From contig NZ_QRJZ01000011.1 in assembly GCF_003470665.1 (NCBI RefSeq), positions 8,168-72,167 of the forward strand: 64,000 nt of DNA. Reading direction: 5' to 3'. This document shows, in pieces, positions 43,360-52,793 of this stretch (the first letter of the stretch is position 1; the number at the start of each line of letters is the position of its first letter). Made by a program: the position numbers and the translations under genes. Under the pieces are notes generated by a model. That model was given only the letters and a program-made list of their open reading frames with translations. It searched no databases and had not been told where the DNA came from. Source of the stretch: Collinsella sp. AM17-1 (GTDB taxonomy: Bacteria; Actinomycetota; Coriobacteriia; Coriobacteriales; Coriobacteriaceae).

Positions 43360-45507
43360 ATGGATCTTATCGCCCAGCTCGCCCGCGAGCTCAACCTTAA
43401 GGCCGCCAACATCGAGGCGGCCGTCAAGCTCATCGACGAGGGCAACACCATCCCCTTTATCTCGCGCTACCGCAAGGAAGCAACGGGCGGCATGGACGAC
43501 GTCGCCCTGCGCGCACTCGACGAGCGCCTGTCTTACCTGCGCAATCTTGAACAGCGCAAAGAGGACGTCATCCTGCTCATCGACGCCCAGGGCAAGCTCA
43601 CGCCCGAGCTCGAGGCGCAGATTCGCGAGGCCACGCAGCTCCAGCGTGTCGAGGACCTCTATAAGCCCTACCGCAAAAAGCGCATGACTCGCGCGCAGAA
43701 GGCCCGCGAGGCCGGCCTGGAGCCGCTCGCCAACATGATCATCATGCAGGCCTCGGCCAAGGGCAGCGCACTCGACGCCGCCGCGGCATACGTCAACGAG
43801 GAGGCCGGCTTCGACACGCCCGAAAAGGCGCTCGCCGGCGCGGCGGACATCGTGGCCGAGACGGTGGCCGAAGACCCCGAGAACGTCGCCGACCTGCGCG
43901 CCTTTACGCAAAACACCGCCGACATCGTCGTCGAGGCCACCGACCCCGCCGAGAAGACCCCCTACGAGCCGTACTACAGCTATGACGAGCCCCTGCGCCG
44001 CATCCCCAACCACCGCGTGCTGGCTATCGACCGCGGCGAGCGCGAGGGCAAGCTCCGCGTACGTGTGAACGTCGACGGCGCTGCCGCTACGGCGCGCCTC
44101 GGCAGCCGTTGGCCCCGACGCCAGGGCGTGTTTGCTCCCATCTTCGATGCCGCCATCGCTGACGGTTACAAGCGCCTCATGGCTCCCTCGCTGGAGCGCG
44201 AGACCCGCGCCAAACTCACCGTTCGCGCCCAGACCGAGGCCATCAACGTCTTTGCCAAGAATCTCGAAGGCCTGCTCTCGGCACGCCCCGTACGCGGCGC
44301 CCGCGTGCTCGCGCTCGACCCGGGCTACCGCACCGGCTGCAAGGTCGCCGTCATGGACGAGACCGGCAAGCTGCTCGACCACGGCGTGGTCTACCCCACC
44401 AAGCCGCGCCACGACGTCGCCGGCACCAAGCGCGAGCTCGCCCGCCTCGTCAAGAAGGACGGCGTCAACACCATCGTCATCGGCAACGGCACCGCCAGCC
44501 GCGAGACCGAGGAAGTCGTCTCGGAGTTCATTGCCGAGCAGGCTCCTGAGCTGCGATACACCATCGTCAACGAGGCCGGCGCATCGGTGTACTCCGCCTC
44601 CGAACTCGCCAGCCAGGAGTATCCCGACTTGGACGTCACCGTGCGTGGCGCCATGAGCCTGGGCCGCCGCTTGCAAGACCCGCTGGCAGAGCTCGTCAAG
44701 ATTCCGCCCCAGTCCATCGGCGTGGGTCAGTACCAGCACGATCTTGACCAGGCCGAGCTTTCGCGCACCCTGGGCCACGTGGTGGAGGACGTCGTCAACC
44801 GCGTGGGCGTCGACGTGAACACCGCGAGCGCGAGCCTGCTGGGATACGTTTCGGGCATCACGCCGAGCGTGGCCAAGAACATCGTGGCTTTCCGCGAGGA
44901 AAACGGCGCCTTTACCGATCGCCGCCAGCTCAAGAAGGTCCCCAAGCTGGGACCCAAGGCGTACCTCAACGCCGCAGGTTTCCTGCGCATCAGCGGCGGC
45001 AAGAACCCGCTCGACGCGACAAGCGTCCACCCCGAGAGCTACGAGGTGGCAACGGCCGTCTTGGAGCGCGCTGGCGTTGCGGCAAGCGAGCTCAGCCGCG
45101 GCGGCGTGCCCGACATCGAGCGCCGTCTGGGCAGCATCTCGGCGCTGGCAAGCGACCTGGACTGCGGCACCCTCACGCTCATCGACATCGTCAACGAGCT
45201 CAAGAAGCCCGGCCGCGACCCGCGAGACGACGCGCCCGAGGTGGTCTTTAGCCGCTCAGTGCTTTCCATCGACGACCTGGAGCCCGGCATGGAGCTCAAG
45301 GGCACGGTGCGCAACGTTGTGGACTTTGGCGCCTTCGTCGACGTGGGAGTGCACCAGGACGGCCTCGTGCACATCTCCAAGCTCGCCAACCGCTTCGTCA
45401 AGCACCCGAGCGACGTGGTACGCGTCGGCGACACGGTAAAGGTGTGGGTCGAGAAGGTTGATCGCGATCGCAAAAAGATTTCGCTCACCATGGTGCAGGG
45501 GAAGTAA
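43360..45507 (+). CDS. tex: Tex-type transcription accessory protein
   Basis: Nucleic-acid-binding protein of the Tex/Spt6 family. The 715-residue protein has the helical N-terminal domain (TIPFISRYRKEATGGMDDV), the YqgF-like RNase-H domain (RVLALDPGYRTGCKVAVMDE), the helix-hairpin-helix region (ASASLLGYVSGITPSVAKNI) and a C-terminal S1 domain (VRNVVDFGAFVDVGVHQDGL, then VHISKLANRFV). The start at 43360 has AGGA nearby; about 18 upstream in-frame residues are unlike the family. Confidence 0.95.
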   Translation: MDLIAQLARELNLKAANIEAAVKLIDEGNTIPFISRYRKEATGGMDDVALRALDERLSYLRNLEQRKEDVILLIDAQGKLTPELEAQIREATQLQRVEDLYKPYRKKRMTRAQKAREAGLEPLANMIIMQASAKGSALDAAAAYVNEEAGFDTPEKALAGAADIVAETVAEDPENVADLRAFTQNTADIVVEATDPAEKTPYEPYYSYDEPLRRIPNHRVLAIDRGEREGKLRVRVNVDGAAATARLGSRWPRRQGVFAPIFDAAIADGYKRLMAPSLERETRAKLTVRAQTEAINVFAKNLEGLLSARPVRGARVLALDPGYRTGCKVAVMDETGKLLDHGVVYPTKPRHDVAGTKRELARLVKKDGVNTIVIGNGTASRETEEVVSEFIAEQAPELRYTIVNEAGASVYSASELASQEYPDLDVTVRGAMSLGRRLQDPLAELVKIPPQSIGVGQYQHDLDQAELSRTLGHVVEDVVNRVGVDVNTASASLLGYVSGITPSVAKNIVAFREENGAFTDRRQLKKVPKLGPKAYLNAAGFLRISGGKNPLDATSVHPESYEVATAVLERAGVAASELSRGGVPDIERRLGSISALASDLDCGTLTLIDIVNELKKPGRDPRDDAPEVVFSRSVLSIDDLEPGMELKGTVRNVVDFGAFVDVGVHQDGLVHISKLANRFVKHPSDVVRVGDTVKVWVEKVDRDRKKISLTMVQGK

Positions 45508-45886
45508 CCGCCAAAGCAAAGGCACCCCCTCTCGCGATGTGCAAAATCGCGAGTATTCTGCAAATTCCGCCGTTCCAGATGCCCCTCAGAGGCAATAAAG
45601 TCACAAACAGCCCCCGTTTTGGCGTTTTTAGAGCCAAAACGGGGGCTGTTCCGCGCTTCAACCAGCTGGTAAAAACCTTTACCTTGCTGAATACTCTCAA
45701 TTTTGCACGTCGCAGACGGGGGTACCTTTGCCCACGGCAGGATATGGAGGCCGATTACCAGCCTACCGGCAAGCTCGTGTCGGCAGCCCCGGCCTTTCCT
45801 TTGCCTAGCGCGACCCTCGCGAAGCGCGTGAGCGATAGGGAAAGGAAAGCCGGGGCGAGCAGCCCGCGGCGTAGTCAGTGTTCGCG
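45508..45886. other. 379-bp gap with nested palindrome between convergent tex and aldolase genes
   Basis: No gene. An inner hairpin AACAGCCCCCGTTTTGGC / GCCAAAACGGGGGCTGTT (45606-45623 and 45633-45650) is flanked by outer arms of 24 nt (45540-45563 and 45684-45707, three mismatches). A second inverted region, CCTTTCCTTTGCCTAGCG...CGATAGGGAAAGGAAAG, lies at 45793-45854. These may end both genes. Confidence 0.75.
45540..45707. repeat. Nested inverted repeat with strong inner terminator
   Basis: Outer arms TGCAAAATCGCGAGTATTC and GAATACTCTCAATTTTGCA; the inner 18-bp perfect stem has the T-rich loop GTTTTTAGA. Overall length 168 bp. It resembles a MITE or a paired terminator. Confidence 0.7.
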
Positions 45887-46591
45887 TTACGGCAGAATAT
45901 GGAAGCCCAAAGCGGCGATATCCTTGGCAAAGCCGCGCACGGTGTCGAGCGAGACCTCGTATGGATCGCGGCCGATGTTCTTGCGCTTGGCCAGGATGCT
46001 GTTGGGCACCGTAATGATCTGGCAACCGCAGGCCTCGGCCTGGTAAATGTTGATGAGCTCGCGAGTGGATGCCCACAGGACCTCGCAGTTGGGCTTTGCG
46101 GCGGCCTTCTTGACCGACTCCGTCATAAACGGAATGGGATCGACGCCGGTGTCGGCGATGCGGCCGGCAAAGAGCGAGATGATGGACGGCGTCTCGGCGT
46201 CAACGGCCTCGACCATCTCATCGACCTGCGTAGGCGTAAAGATGGTGGTGACGTTGACCTTGATGCCGTCAGCCGAAAGCTTACGGACCAACTCGGCGGT
46301 GGACTCGCCTTTGGTGGTCACGCACGGGATCTTAACGTAGACGTTCTCGGCCCAGGTAGCGATCTCGCGGGCCTCGACCTCCATGGTCTCGACGTCATCG
46401 GCAAAGACCTCAAACGAAACGGACACATCGGTGATATGGGTCAGGACCTCTTTGGCAAACGCGCGGTAATCCGTCACGCCGCCCTTTTTCATAAGGGACG
46501 GGTTGGTCGTGAAACCCTGAACGTTGCCGTTCTCGTACATGTCGAGCATGCCCTCGAGGTTTGCACCGTCAGCGAACACCTTGATTGCCAT
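45887..46591 (-). CDS. fsa: Transaldolase-family protein (fructose-6-phosphate aldolase-like)
   Basis: Schiff-base aldolase of the small transaldolase group. The 234-residue protein has the start KVFADGANLEGMLDMYENGN, TTNPSLMKKGG, catalytic Lys in NVYVKIPCVTTKGES, and VNVTTIFTPTQVDEMVEAV. The length fits FSA or the TalC subfamily rather than full transaldolase (about 315). Start 46591 is chosen because the family starts here. The exact substrate cannot be told. Confidence 0.9.
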   Translation of the reverse strand: MAIKVFADGANLEGMLDMYENGNVQGFTTNPSLMKKGGVTDYRAFAKEVLTHITDVSVSFEVFADDVETMEVEAREIATWAENVYVKIPCVTTKGESTAELVRKLSADGIKVNVTTIFTPTQVDEMVEAVDAETPSIISLFAGRIADTGVDPIPFMTESVKKAAAKPNCEVLWASTRELINIYQAEACGCQIITVPNSILAKRKNIGRDPYEVSLDTVRGFAKDIAALGFHILP

Positions 46592-46784
46592 CTGCCTGAT
46601 TCCTTTCGCTTGCACATGGGCGTTAAACTGCTAAACACTTTACCTACGTTTATCAAGGCGTGAGCTGCGGTTTTTTATCTTCTCGGCGAACGGTATAAAC
46701 ACCTCAGTGTTTGGATTGATAAATCGATTGAGCATGCAAAAGCAAAGAGTCGCAGTTTGAGCAAACGTCAGAAGGCGAGATTCA

Positions 46785-47612
46785 TTAGATGAGGCCGAAA
46801 TGTTGCATCGCTGCGACGGTGCCGTCGTGTGCGACATCGTCGGTCACGTAGTCGGCGACCGCCTTGACCTCGGGCATGGCGTTGCCCATGGCGACAGCCG
46901 TCTCGACGGCAGCGAGCATACCCAGATCGTTGCCGGAATCGCCGAAGCCGAAGGTGCGCGCGTTGCCAGTGCGGCCCAGATACTCCAGCGCTCGCGCCAC
47001 GCCCACGCCCTTGTCGATGCCCTTGGGGCTCAGCTCGCGGTTCTGGCCACCGGTGTTGCACAGCTCAAACTCGCGATCGATAAAGCCGTCATCGTTGGCT
47101 ACGCGAGCCAGGTCGCACGCGTTAATGCACACCTTGCCTACGCGCAAGCGGCCATCGACGCGCATCTGATCAACGCCATGCACCACGCCGGCGCCTAGCA
47201 GAAATGACTGTTCGACACCAACCGGCTCAAGTGAATAGGTGGCACCATTCGTCTCGAACAACGCCTCGCCGCCCGCCATAGTAATGCGACGCGCGAGCTC
47301 CTCAACAATGTCCTCGTCAAAGCAGTCCTCGTGTACCACGCGGCCCTCGACCTCGAGCGTGGCGCCCGCCATGGCAACGATGCCCGCCGGATTCAGGACA
47401 CGTAGACCATCGGCAACCAGCCACAGGGGGCGGCCCGTGCAGATAAATGCCTTGTGCCCCGCATCGCGCAAACGGTGAAACGCCTCGATAACCGCCCGCG
47501 AGGGACGCACCGCCGTAAAGTCCTTATCGGTCATATCGTCGGGATCGAACGACGTCAGCGTGCCGTCCACGTCAAAAAAGAGCACAGCGGATTCGGGGCA
47601 CGCATCAATCAT
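46785..47612 (-). CDS. HAD-family Cof-type phosphatase
   Basis: Sugar-phosphate or flavin phosphatase of the HAD superfamily, subfamily IIB. The 275-residue protein has the nucleophile motif FFDVDGTLTS, motif II FICTGRPLWLVADGL, and the C-terminal GFGDSGNDLGML metal motif. The cap domain lies between. Start 47612 has AAGGAA upstream. The substrate is unknown. Confidence 0.92.
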   Translation of the reverse strand: MIDACPESAVLFFDVDGTLTSFDPDDMTDKDFTAVRPSRAVIEAFHRLRDAGHKAFICTGRPLWLVADGLRVLNPAGIVAMAGATLEVEGRVVHEDCFDEDIVEELARRITMAGGEALFETNGATYSLEPVGVEQSFLLGAGVVHGVDQMRVDGRLRVGKVCINACDLARVANDDGFIDREFELCNTGGQNRELSPKGIDKGVGVARALEYLGRTGNARTFGFGDSGNDLGMLAAVETAVAMGNAMPEVKAVADYVTDDVAHDGTVAAMQHFGLI

Positions 47613-47687
47613 ATGGGTTCCTTTCGAGGATAAGGGCAAACGAAGCATCCATCATATAATGGAGCGACGCAATCAGAGAGGTCACCC

Positions 47688-50246
47688 ATGGAATTTTACG
47701 CAAGCTGCCCCGAGGGCTTTGAGTCCGCACTCGCCGATGAGCTTAAACACCTCGGGCTTTCGCATGTCCGCCGCCTGAAGGGCCGCGCTACGTTTGAGGG
47801 CGAGCTCGAAGAAGGCTACCGCGCCTGTCTGTGGTCGCGCCTGGCCAGCCGCGTGTTTGTGGTGCTTGGGCGCTTTGAGGCGCAGGATGCCGACGAGCTG
47901 TACGACAGCGTTTACGACATCGCCTGGGAGACTATCATCCGCCCCGGCGCCACCATCGCCATCACCGCCCGCGGCGTGACCGAGCAGCTGCGCAACACGC
48001 GCTTCTCGGCTCTGCGCGCCAAGGACGCGTTGTGCGACCGTCTGGCCGAGACCACGGGCCGTCGCGCCGATGTCGACGCCGCCGACCCCGACGTTCACCT
48101 GCTGCTTTCGCTGCGTCAGCGCCGTGCGAGCATCAGCCTGGACCTTTCGGGCGACCCGCTGTTCAAACGCCTGCCGCCCGCTGCGACCCGTGCCGGCGAG
48201 GGCGCGCACGTGTTGCGCCCCGACTACGCCGCCCTGGTGCTGGCGCAGGTCGGCTGGACCGCACTGTGCGAGCGCGAGTTGACAGCCGACGATTACGAGG
48301 ATGAAGCCCTTCCCACGCTAATCGATGCCTCGTGCGCCGGCGGCGGCCTGTTGCTGGAAGCCGTGAACATTCTGACCGACCGCGCCCCGGGCGCCACACG
48401 CGAGCGCTGGGGCTTTGAGGGCTGGCAGCCGCACGACGCCGCCCTGTGGGAGCAGCTGCTTGCCGAGGCGCGCGAGCGCGAAGCGGCAGCGCGCGAACGC
48501 CAGGCGCGCATCGTTGCCGTAGACATTGACCCTGCCGCCCGCAAGACCGCTGAGCGCATGGTCAAGTGTGCCGGCTACAAGCGCTTTGTCGATTTTTGCG
48601 CCGCCAAGTCCGCCACCGTGCTGGACCACGCAGGTGCCGTTGCCGGTGCCGCCCTGGTCGCGGACACGACCGAGACCCCGCTTTCGCTCATGCACGATGC
48701 CATGACGTTGGTCGGCGAGCTGCGCCGCGCGCCCGAGCTCGCTTCGGCACCGGTCGCCGCACTCACCCGCGATGGCCTTATGGCCCGTGCGCTCCATGCC
48801 GAGCCCGCGCGCTCCATCGCCGTCATGCCCAATAACGAGGAGGCGGCTCTTGAGGCTTGGCCCTCGCTCGATCATGCTGCCGCAGTGTTTGAGGCTGCGA
48901 CCAGCGCAAACACCGAGGAGCAGACCGCGGATGCCCAAGACGAAGCCGCCGACACCCCAATGCCCGAACCTGCTGCCACGCTCGACCTGGGTGACGGCAA
49001 GCCGCTGCCCGTGCTCATTCCCGAGTCCGAGCAGTTCGCCAACCGCCTGCGCAAGAACGCCCGTCTGCGCCGCAAGTGGGCCAAGCGCGAGGGCGTGAGC
49101 TGCTACCGCGTCTACGATGCCGACCTGCCCGACTACTCCGCCGCCATCGACCTGTACGAGGGCTGCCCGCAGACGCCGGGCCGCTGGCTCGTCATCGCCG
49201 AATACGCCGCACCCAAGACCATCGATCCCGCGCTAGCCCAGGCCCGCATGCTCGACATCTTGGCCATCGCGCCGCGTATCCTTGATGTTCCGGCCGAGCA
49301 CGTGCACGCCAAGGCCCGCATGCGTTCGCGCGGCGGCTCGCAGTATGGCAAGCAGGGCGCCGGCAAGGGCGGATCGGGCGAGCGCGCCAACATCGCGCGC
49401 CGTCGTCTGCCGCTCATCGAAGAGGGCGGACTCACCTTTGCCGTCAACTTTGACGACTATTTGGATGTGGGCATCTTCCTGGATCATCGCGTCACGCGCA
49501 ACCTGGTGCGCGAGCACGCCAAGCAGGCGCGCCGCTTCCTCAACCTGTTTGCCTACACCGGCACCGCCACTTGCTACGCAGCCGACGGCGGTGTCGAGGA
49601 GACCGTGACGGTCGACCTTTCCAACACCTATCTGGACTGGGCCGAGCGCAATATGCGCCAGAACGGCTTTGTTGGTCCGCAGCATCATTTTGTGCGCGAC
49701 GACGTGCTCGCCTGGATTCGCGACCAACGCCAGACGCGCAACCGCTGGGACCTGATCTTTGTCGACCCGCCCACGTTCTCGAACTCGTCCAAGATGGGCC
49801 GCCGCACCTGGGATGTCCAGCGCGACCATGTTGAGCTTTTGGCCGGCGTATCGCGCCTGCTCGCGCAGGGCGGCCACGCCATCTTTAGCTGCAACCTGCG
49901 CGGCTTCCGCCCCGAAACGCGCAAGCTCGCGCGTACGGGCGTGGTGCTACAGGACATTACGGCGCAGACCATCCCCGAGGATTTCGCGCGCAACCAGAAG
50001 GTGCATCATTGCTATATCGTGCGCCGCCTGCCCATCGAGGACGCCATGGCAGAGGTCGGCTTTAGCGCCGAGGAGATTGCCGAGCGAACCGAGGAGCTGC
50101 GTAACCCCGAGGCCCGCAAGCCTCGCACAACGGCATCCGCGCACGCGCAGGCCGGCAACCGAGGGCCGCACGGCGACGGCAAACCCTCCCCCGCTGGCAA
50201 GCCCAAAAAGAAGAAGTTCTACGCCAGCAAGCCCAAGGGCAAATAG
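47688..50246 (+). CDS. rlmKL: RlmKL 23S rRNA methyltransferase with degenerate RlmL half
   Basis: Fusion of THUMP, RlmL (m2G2445) and RlmK (m7G2069) domains, 852 residues; E. coli has 702. The THUMP part (1-150; SCPEGFESALADELKHLGLS, LWSRLASRVF) and the RlmK part (about 485-810: VFCPQT-type start, LFLDHR-like IFLDHRVTRNLV, LNLFAYTGTATCYAADGG, VDPPTFSNSS) are normal. In the RlmL part the SAM motif is DASCAGGGLLLEA instead of DPMCGSGTLLIEA, and the catalytic NPPY is replaced by ADTTE. The excess length is an acidic Ala/Glu insertion (about 385-450) and a basic C-terminal tail. Confidence 0.9.
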   Translation: MEFYASCPEGFESALADELKHLGLSHVRRLKGRATFEGELEEGYRACLWSRLASRVFVVLGRFEAQDADELYDSVYDIAWETIIRPGATIAITARGVTEQLRNTRFSALRAKDALCDRLAETTGRRADVDAADPDVHLLLSLRQRRASISLDLSGDPLFKRLPPAATRAGEGAHVLRPDYAALVLAQVGWTALCERELTADDYEDEALPTLIDASCAGGGLLLEAVNILTDRAPGATRERWGFEGWQPHDAALWEQLLAEAREREAAARERQARIVAVDIDPAARKTAERMVKCAGYKRFVDFCAAKSATVLDHAGAVAGAALVADTTETPLSLMHDAMTLVGELRRAPELASAPVAALTRDGLMARALHAEPARSIAVMPNNEEAALEAWPSLDHAAAVFEAATSANTEEQTADAQDEAADTPMPEPAATLDLGDGKPLPVLIPESEQFANRLRKNARLRRKWAKREGVSCYRVYDADLPDYSAAIDLYEGCPQTPGRWLVIAEYAAPKTIDPALAQARMLDILAIAPRILDVPAEHVHAKARMRSRGGSQYGKQGAGKGGSGERANIARRRLPLIEEGGLTFAVNFDDYLDVGIFLDHRVTRNLVREHAKQARRFLNLFAYTGTATCYAADGGVEETVTVDLSNTYLDWAERNMRQNGFVGPQHHFVRDDVLAWIRDQRQTRNRWDLIFVDPPTFSNSSKMGRRTWDVQRDHVELLAGVSRLLAQGGHAIFSCNLRGFRPETRKLARTGVVLQDITAQTIPEDFARNQKVHHCYIVRRLPIEDAMAEVGFSAEEIAERTEELRNPEARKPRTTASAHAQAGNRGPHGDGKPSPAGKPKKKKFYASKPKGK

Positions 50247-50251
50247 ACAAC

Positions 50252-50315
50252 GTTGCGGTGGAATACGGACTGTTTTGCCTGGAATTAGGTAAATTTAGAC
50301 CGTATTTCACCGCAA
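50252..50315. terminator. Hairpin between convergent rlmKL and response-regulator genes
   Basis: GTTGCGGTGGAATACGGAC and GACCGTATTTCACCGCAAC, 19-bp arms with two mismatches, loop 26 nt. No strong T-run follows but the position is that of a bidirectional terminator. Confidence 0.6.
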
Positions 50316-50341
50316 CTCATATTGGGATGGCGGATGCCGAC

Positions 50342-51055
50342 CTATCCCTGGATGACCAATCGGTAACCAATACCCACGTGCGTCTGGATATAGCGCGGAT
50401 GCGCGGGGTCGGACTCGATCTTCTTACGCAACGTGCCCATAAAGACACGCAGGCTCGCCAGGTCGCTCTTGGTCGCCGTGCCCCAAATCTCGTGCAGGAT
50501 AAACTGGTGCGTCAGTACCTTGTCGGCGTTATGCGCCAGCAGGCACAGGAGCTTATACTCGATCGGCGTCAGATGCAGTTCCTCGCCATCCATCGTGGCG
50601 ATGCCGGCATCAAAATCGATATGCAGCTCACCGGTATCGAACGAGCCCTCGGAGACAACGCCGCCCGTCTGCGCATACGAAAGGCGCCTGAGCGTCGTGC
50701 GAATGCGCGCGAGCAGCTCCTCGACCGAAAACGGCTTAGTCAGGTAGTCATCGGCGCCGGCATCGAGTGCGCGGATCTTGTCCGCATCCTCGCTGCGCGC
50801 CGAGACCACGATAATCGGCATGCCCGACCATGCGCGCACCGACTCCACCACCTTGACGCCGTCCATATCGGGCAGGCCCAGATCGAGCAGCACAATGCTC
50901 GGTGCCTGCGATGAGGCGGCGGCGATGGCGGCATGGGCAGTCTCAACGGCCATATGACGCAAGCCGTGCGCCTCGAGCGCGGCAACGATAAGGTTGCGGA
51001 CGGCGGGATCGTCCTCAACGACCAAGATGAGCGGTTTTACGGCAGAGTTCGGCAC
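50342..51055 (-). CDS. KdpE-like OmpR-family response regulator
   Basis: DNA-binding response regulator, 237 residues. The receiver domain has the acidic pair VVEDD, the phosphoacceptor Asp in VLLDLGLPDMDGVK, and the Lys in TKPFSVEEL. The C-terminal winged helix includes LHLTPIEYKLLCLLAHNADK and RYIQTHVGIGYRL. The start is GTG at 51055-51053, set by an AAGGAG site that overlaps the kinase stop; the two genes are 4 bp apart. Likely controls potassium uptake. Confidence 0.92.
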   Translation of the reverse strand: MPNSAVKPLILVVEDDPAVRNLIVAALEAHGLRHMAVETAHAAIAAASSQAPSIVLLDLGLPDMDGVKVVESVRAWSGMPIIVVSARSEDADKIRALDAGADDYLTKPFSVEELLARIRTTLRRLSYAQTGGVVSEGSFDTGELHIDFDAGIATMDGEELHLTPIEYKLLCLLAHNADKVLTHQFILHEIWGTATKSDLASLRVFMGTLRKKIESDPAHPRYIQTHVGIGYRLVIQG

Positions 51056-51059
51056 GGCG

Positions 51060-52685
51060 CTACTCCTTATCAAACGAAACGTCGGCGGCGGGAAGTTCAA
51101 TCGTAAAGACCGAACCGTGCGGGTCCGCCGCGGCAACCTCTATGCTACCGCCATGTGCCAACGCAATGGAACGGCAGAGCGAAAGACCCAGGCCAACGCT
51201 GCGGTGGCTGTCGGCCAGACCATGGTTGGCGGTATAGAACGACTCGAAGATCCGCTCGCGATCCTCGGGCGCGATGCCCGGACCATCATCGGCCACCGAG
51301 CACGCCACGCGTCCATCGTCGACGCTAATCGAAATCATGATATGCGAGCCCGCGGGCGTATAGGTGATGGCGTTGTTCACCAGATTGACCACCAGCTGCA
51401 CCATCAGGCGTGCATCGACGTTGACGAGCGCCGGCTCATCGCACGCCACCACCTTAAGGTCGTGCTCGCGCACGGCAGGGTTCACGTGGCGCAGCGCCTC
51501 CTCGACGATATCGTCCATGAGCTCGAGCGTAGTCGACAGACGCATGCCGCCGCCCTCGAGCTTGGTGATGGCGAGCAGATTCTCGACGGTGGCGTTGAGC
51601 CACAGCGCATCCGAGCGAATGGATAGAAGCAGGCCGCGGCGCGTCTGGGCATCGAGCACGGCGGTGCCGGTCGAGCCCTGGTCGAGCAGCACGTCGGCAT
51701 TACCCGAAATACTGGTAAGCGGTGTGCGTAGATCGTGCGAGATGGAGCGCAGCAGGTTGGCGCGCAGCTGTTCGTTTTTGGCGAGCACCGCCGCCTCCTC
51801 GCGGGCCTCCATGGCGCGGGCGCGGTCGAGCGCCAGCTCGCCTTCGCTCACGATGGCATCGGCAAGCGTCCGCTCCTCATGCGTCAGCACGTCGGGCTCG
51901 GCAACGATAGCCAGCACGCCCACCACCGAGGCGGGGTCGCCCGAACGGACGAAGCCGTCGCCCGTGCGAACCGTCAGGTAGATGCCATAAAACGCCGAGC
52001 CGCCATAGGTGGCATCGAGCGGCGTTCCCACATAGGCGGACGCCGAGAGCCGCGGCGGCATCTGCGGCGCCAGTTCATGCACCGGCGCGGCATCGCCCAC
52101 GGCCGTGTATGTCGCACGCGGCAGCAGGTCATCGCCCTCGGCGTCGGCGCTGTACCACACGACCGGACAGCCCGAAAGACGCGCCAGCTGCGTTGCCATG
52201 GCATGGACAATCTGCTGCTGATCGGCGCACCGCTGCAGCATGCGGTTGGTCTCGAGCACCATATGCGTGCGGCGGTCGCTGGCGGCAGCCTGTGCCAAGG
52301 CACGGCGCAGGGCCAACGCAATCGAGCTCGACACAAGCGAGACCACGAACATGATGAAGAACATGCCGGGATAGACGCGGTCGATAAACGACAGCGAGTA
52401 GCGCGGGCCGACAAACAAGAAGTTGTAGAGTGCCACAGCAGCAGCCGAGCTCAGCAAGCAATACAGGCGACTCCAGGTAAAGAATGCGCACAGCTGAACG
52501 GCGAACACATAGACGATCATGATGCTCGGCGCGAGACCCGGATGGTCGAGCAGCGCGCCCACAATCGTCGCCGCGACCAGCAGTCCCACCGATACGCAGG
52601 CGTCATACAGAGGAGTGCGGCGCGTCAGCGTTGTGCGCCGCCACCAAAAGCTATCGGCAATATCGCCGTCCGTACGGACGTCCAT
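51060..52685 (-). CDS. KdpD-like sensor kinase lacking the N-terminal sensor domains
   Basis: Membrane histidine kinase, 541 residues. It begins with four membrane helices of the DUF4118 type (about 30-125; VYVFAVQLCAFFTWSRLYCL, ALYNFLFVGPRYSLSFIDRV), then a GAF-like region, the dimerisation domain with the phosphorylated His in SISHDLRTPLTSISG (about residue 315) and the ATP-binding domain (VVNLVNNAITYTP, DDGPGIAPEDRERIF, VGLGLSLC). Full KdpD proteins (about 890 residues) carry an N-terminal KdpD plus USP domain; both are absent here. It is coupled to the KdpE-like gene. Confidence 0.93.
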   Translation of the reverse strand: MDVRTDGDIADSFWWRRTTLTRRTPLYDACVSVGLLVAATIVGALLDHPGLAPSIMIVYVFAVQLCAFFTWSRLYCLLSSAAAVALYNFLFVGPRYSLSFIDRVYPGMFFIMFVVSLVSSSIALALRRALAQAAASDRRTHMVLETNRMLQRCADQQQIVHAMATQLARLSGCPVVWYSADAEGDDLLPRATYTAVGDAAPVHELAPQMPPRLSASAYVGTPLDATYGGSAFYGIYLTVRTGDGFVRSGDPASVVGVLAIVAEPDVLTHEERTLADAIVSEGELALDRARAMEAREEAAVLAKNEQLRANLLRSISHDLRTPLTSISGNADVLLDQGSTGTAVLDAQTRRGLLLSIRSDALWLNATVENLLAITKLEGGGMRLSTTLELMDDIVEEALRHVNPAVREHDLKVVACDEPALVNVDARLMVQLVVNLVNNAITYTPAGSHIMISISVDDGRVACSVADDGPGIAPEDRERIFESFYTANHGLADSHRSVGLGLSLCRSIALAHGGSIEVAAADPHGSVFTIELPAADVSFDKE

Positions 52686-52710
52686 CAGCCCCCGCCCCTC
52701 TCAAAAACAA

Positions 52711-52748
52711 AAACCACCACAAAGGGACAGGCACCTTTGTGGTGGTTT
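52711..52748 (-). terminator. Strong terminator between the small membrane protein and the kinase
   Basis: Perfect 15-bp stem AAACCACCACAAAGG / CCTTTGTGGTGGTTT with an 8-base loop, followed on the minus strand by TTGTTTTTG. It probably ends the kup transcript and uncouples it from the kinase, or acts as an attenuator. Confidence 0.8.
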
Positions 52749-52793
52749 CCCTTGTGGCGGTTCCAAGTGTATAGCCTTTGCAACCGGCGGTCG

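Noticed and set aside
46640..46837. 65-residue minus-strand frame downstream of the HAD gene
   Set aside because: Starts inside the HAD gene in another frame and resembles nothing; no RBS.
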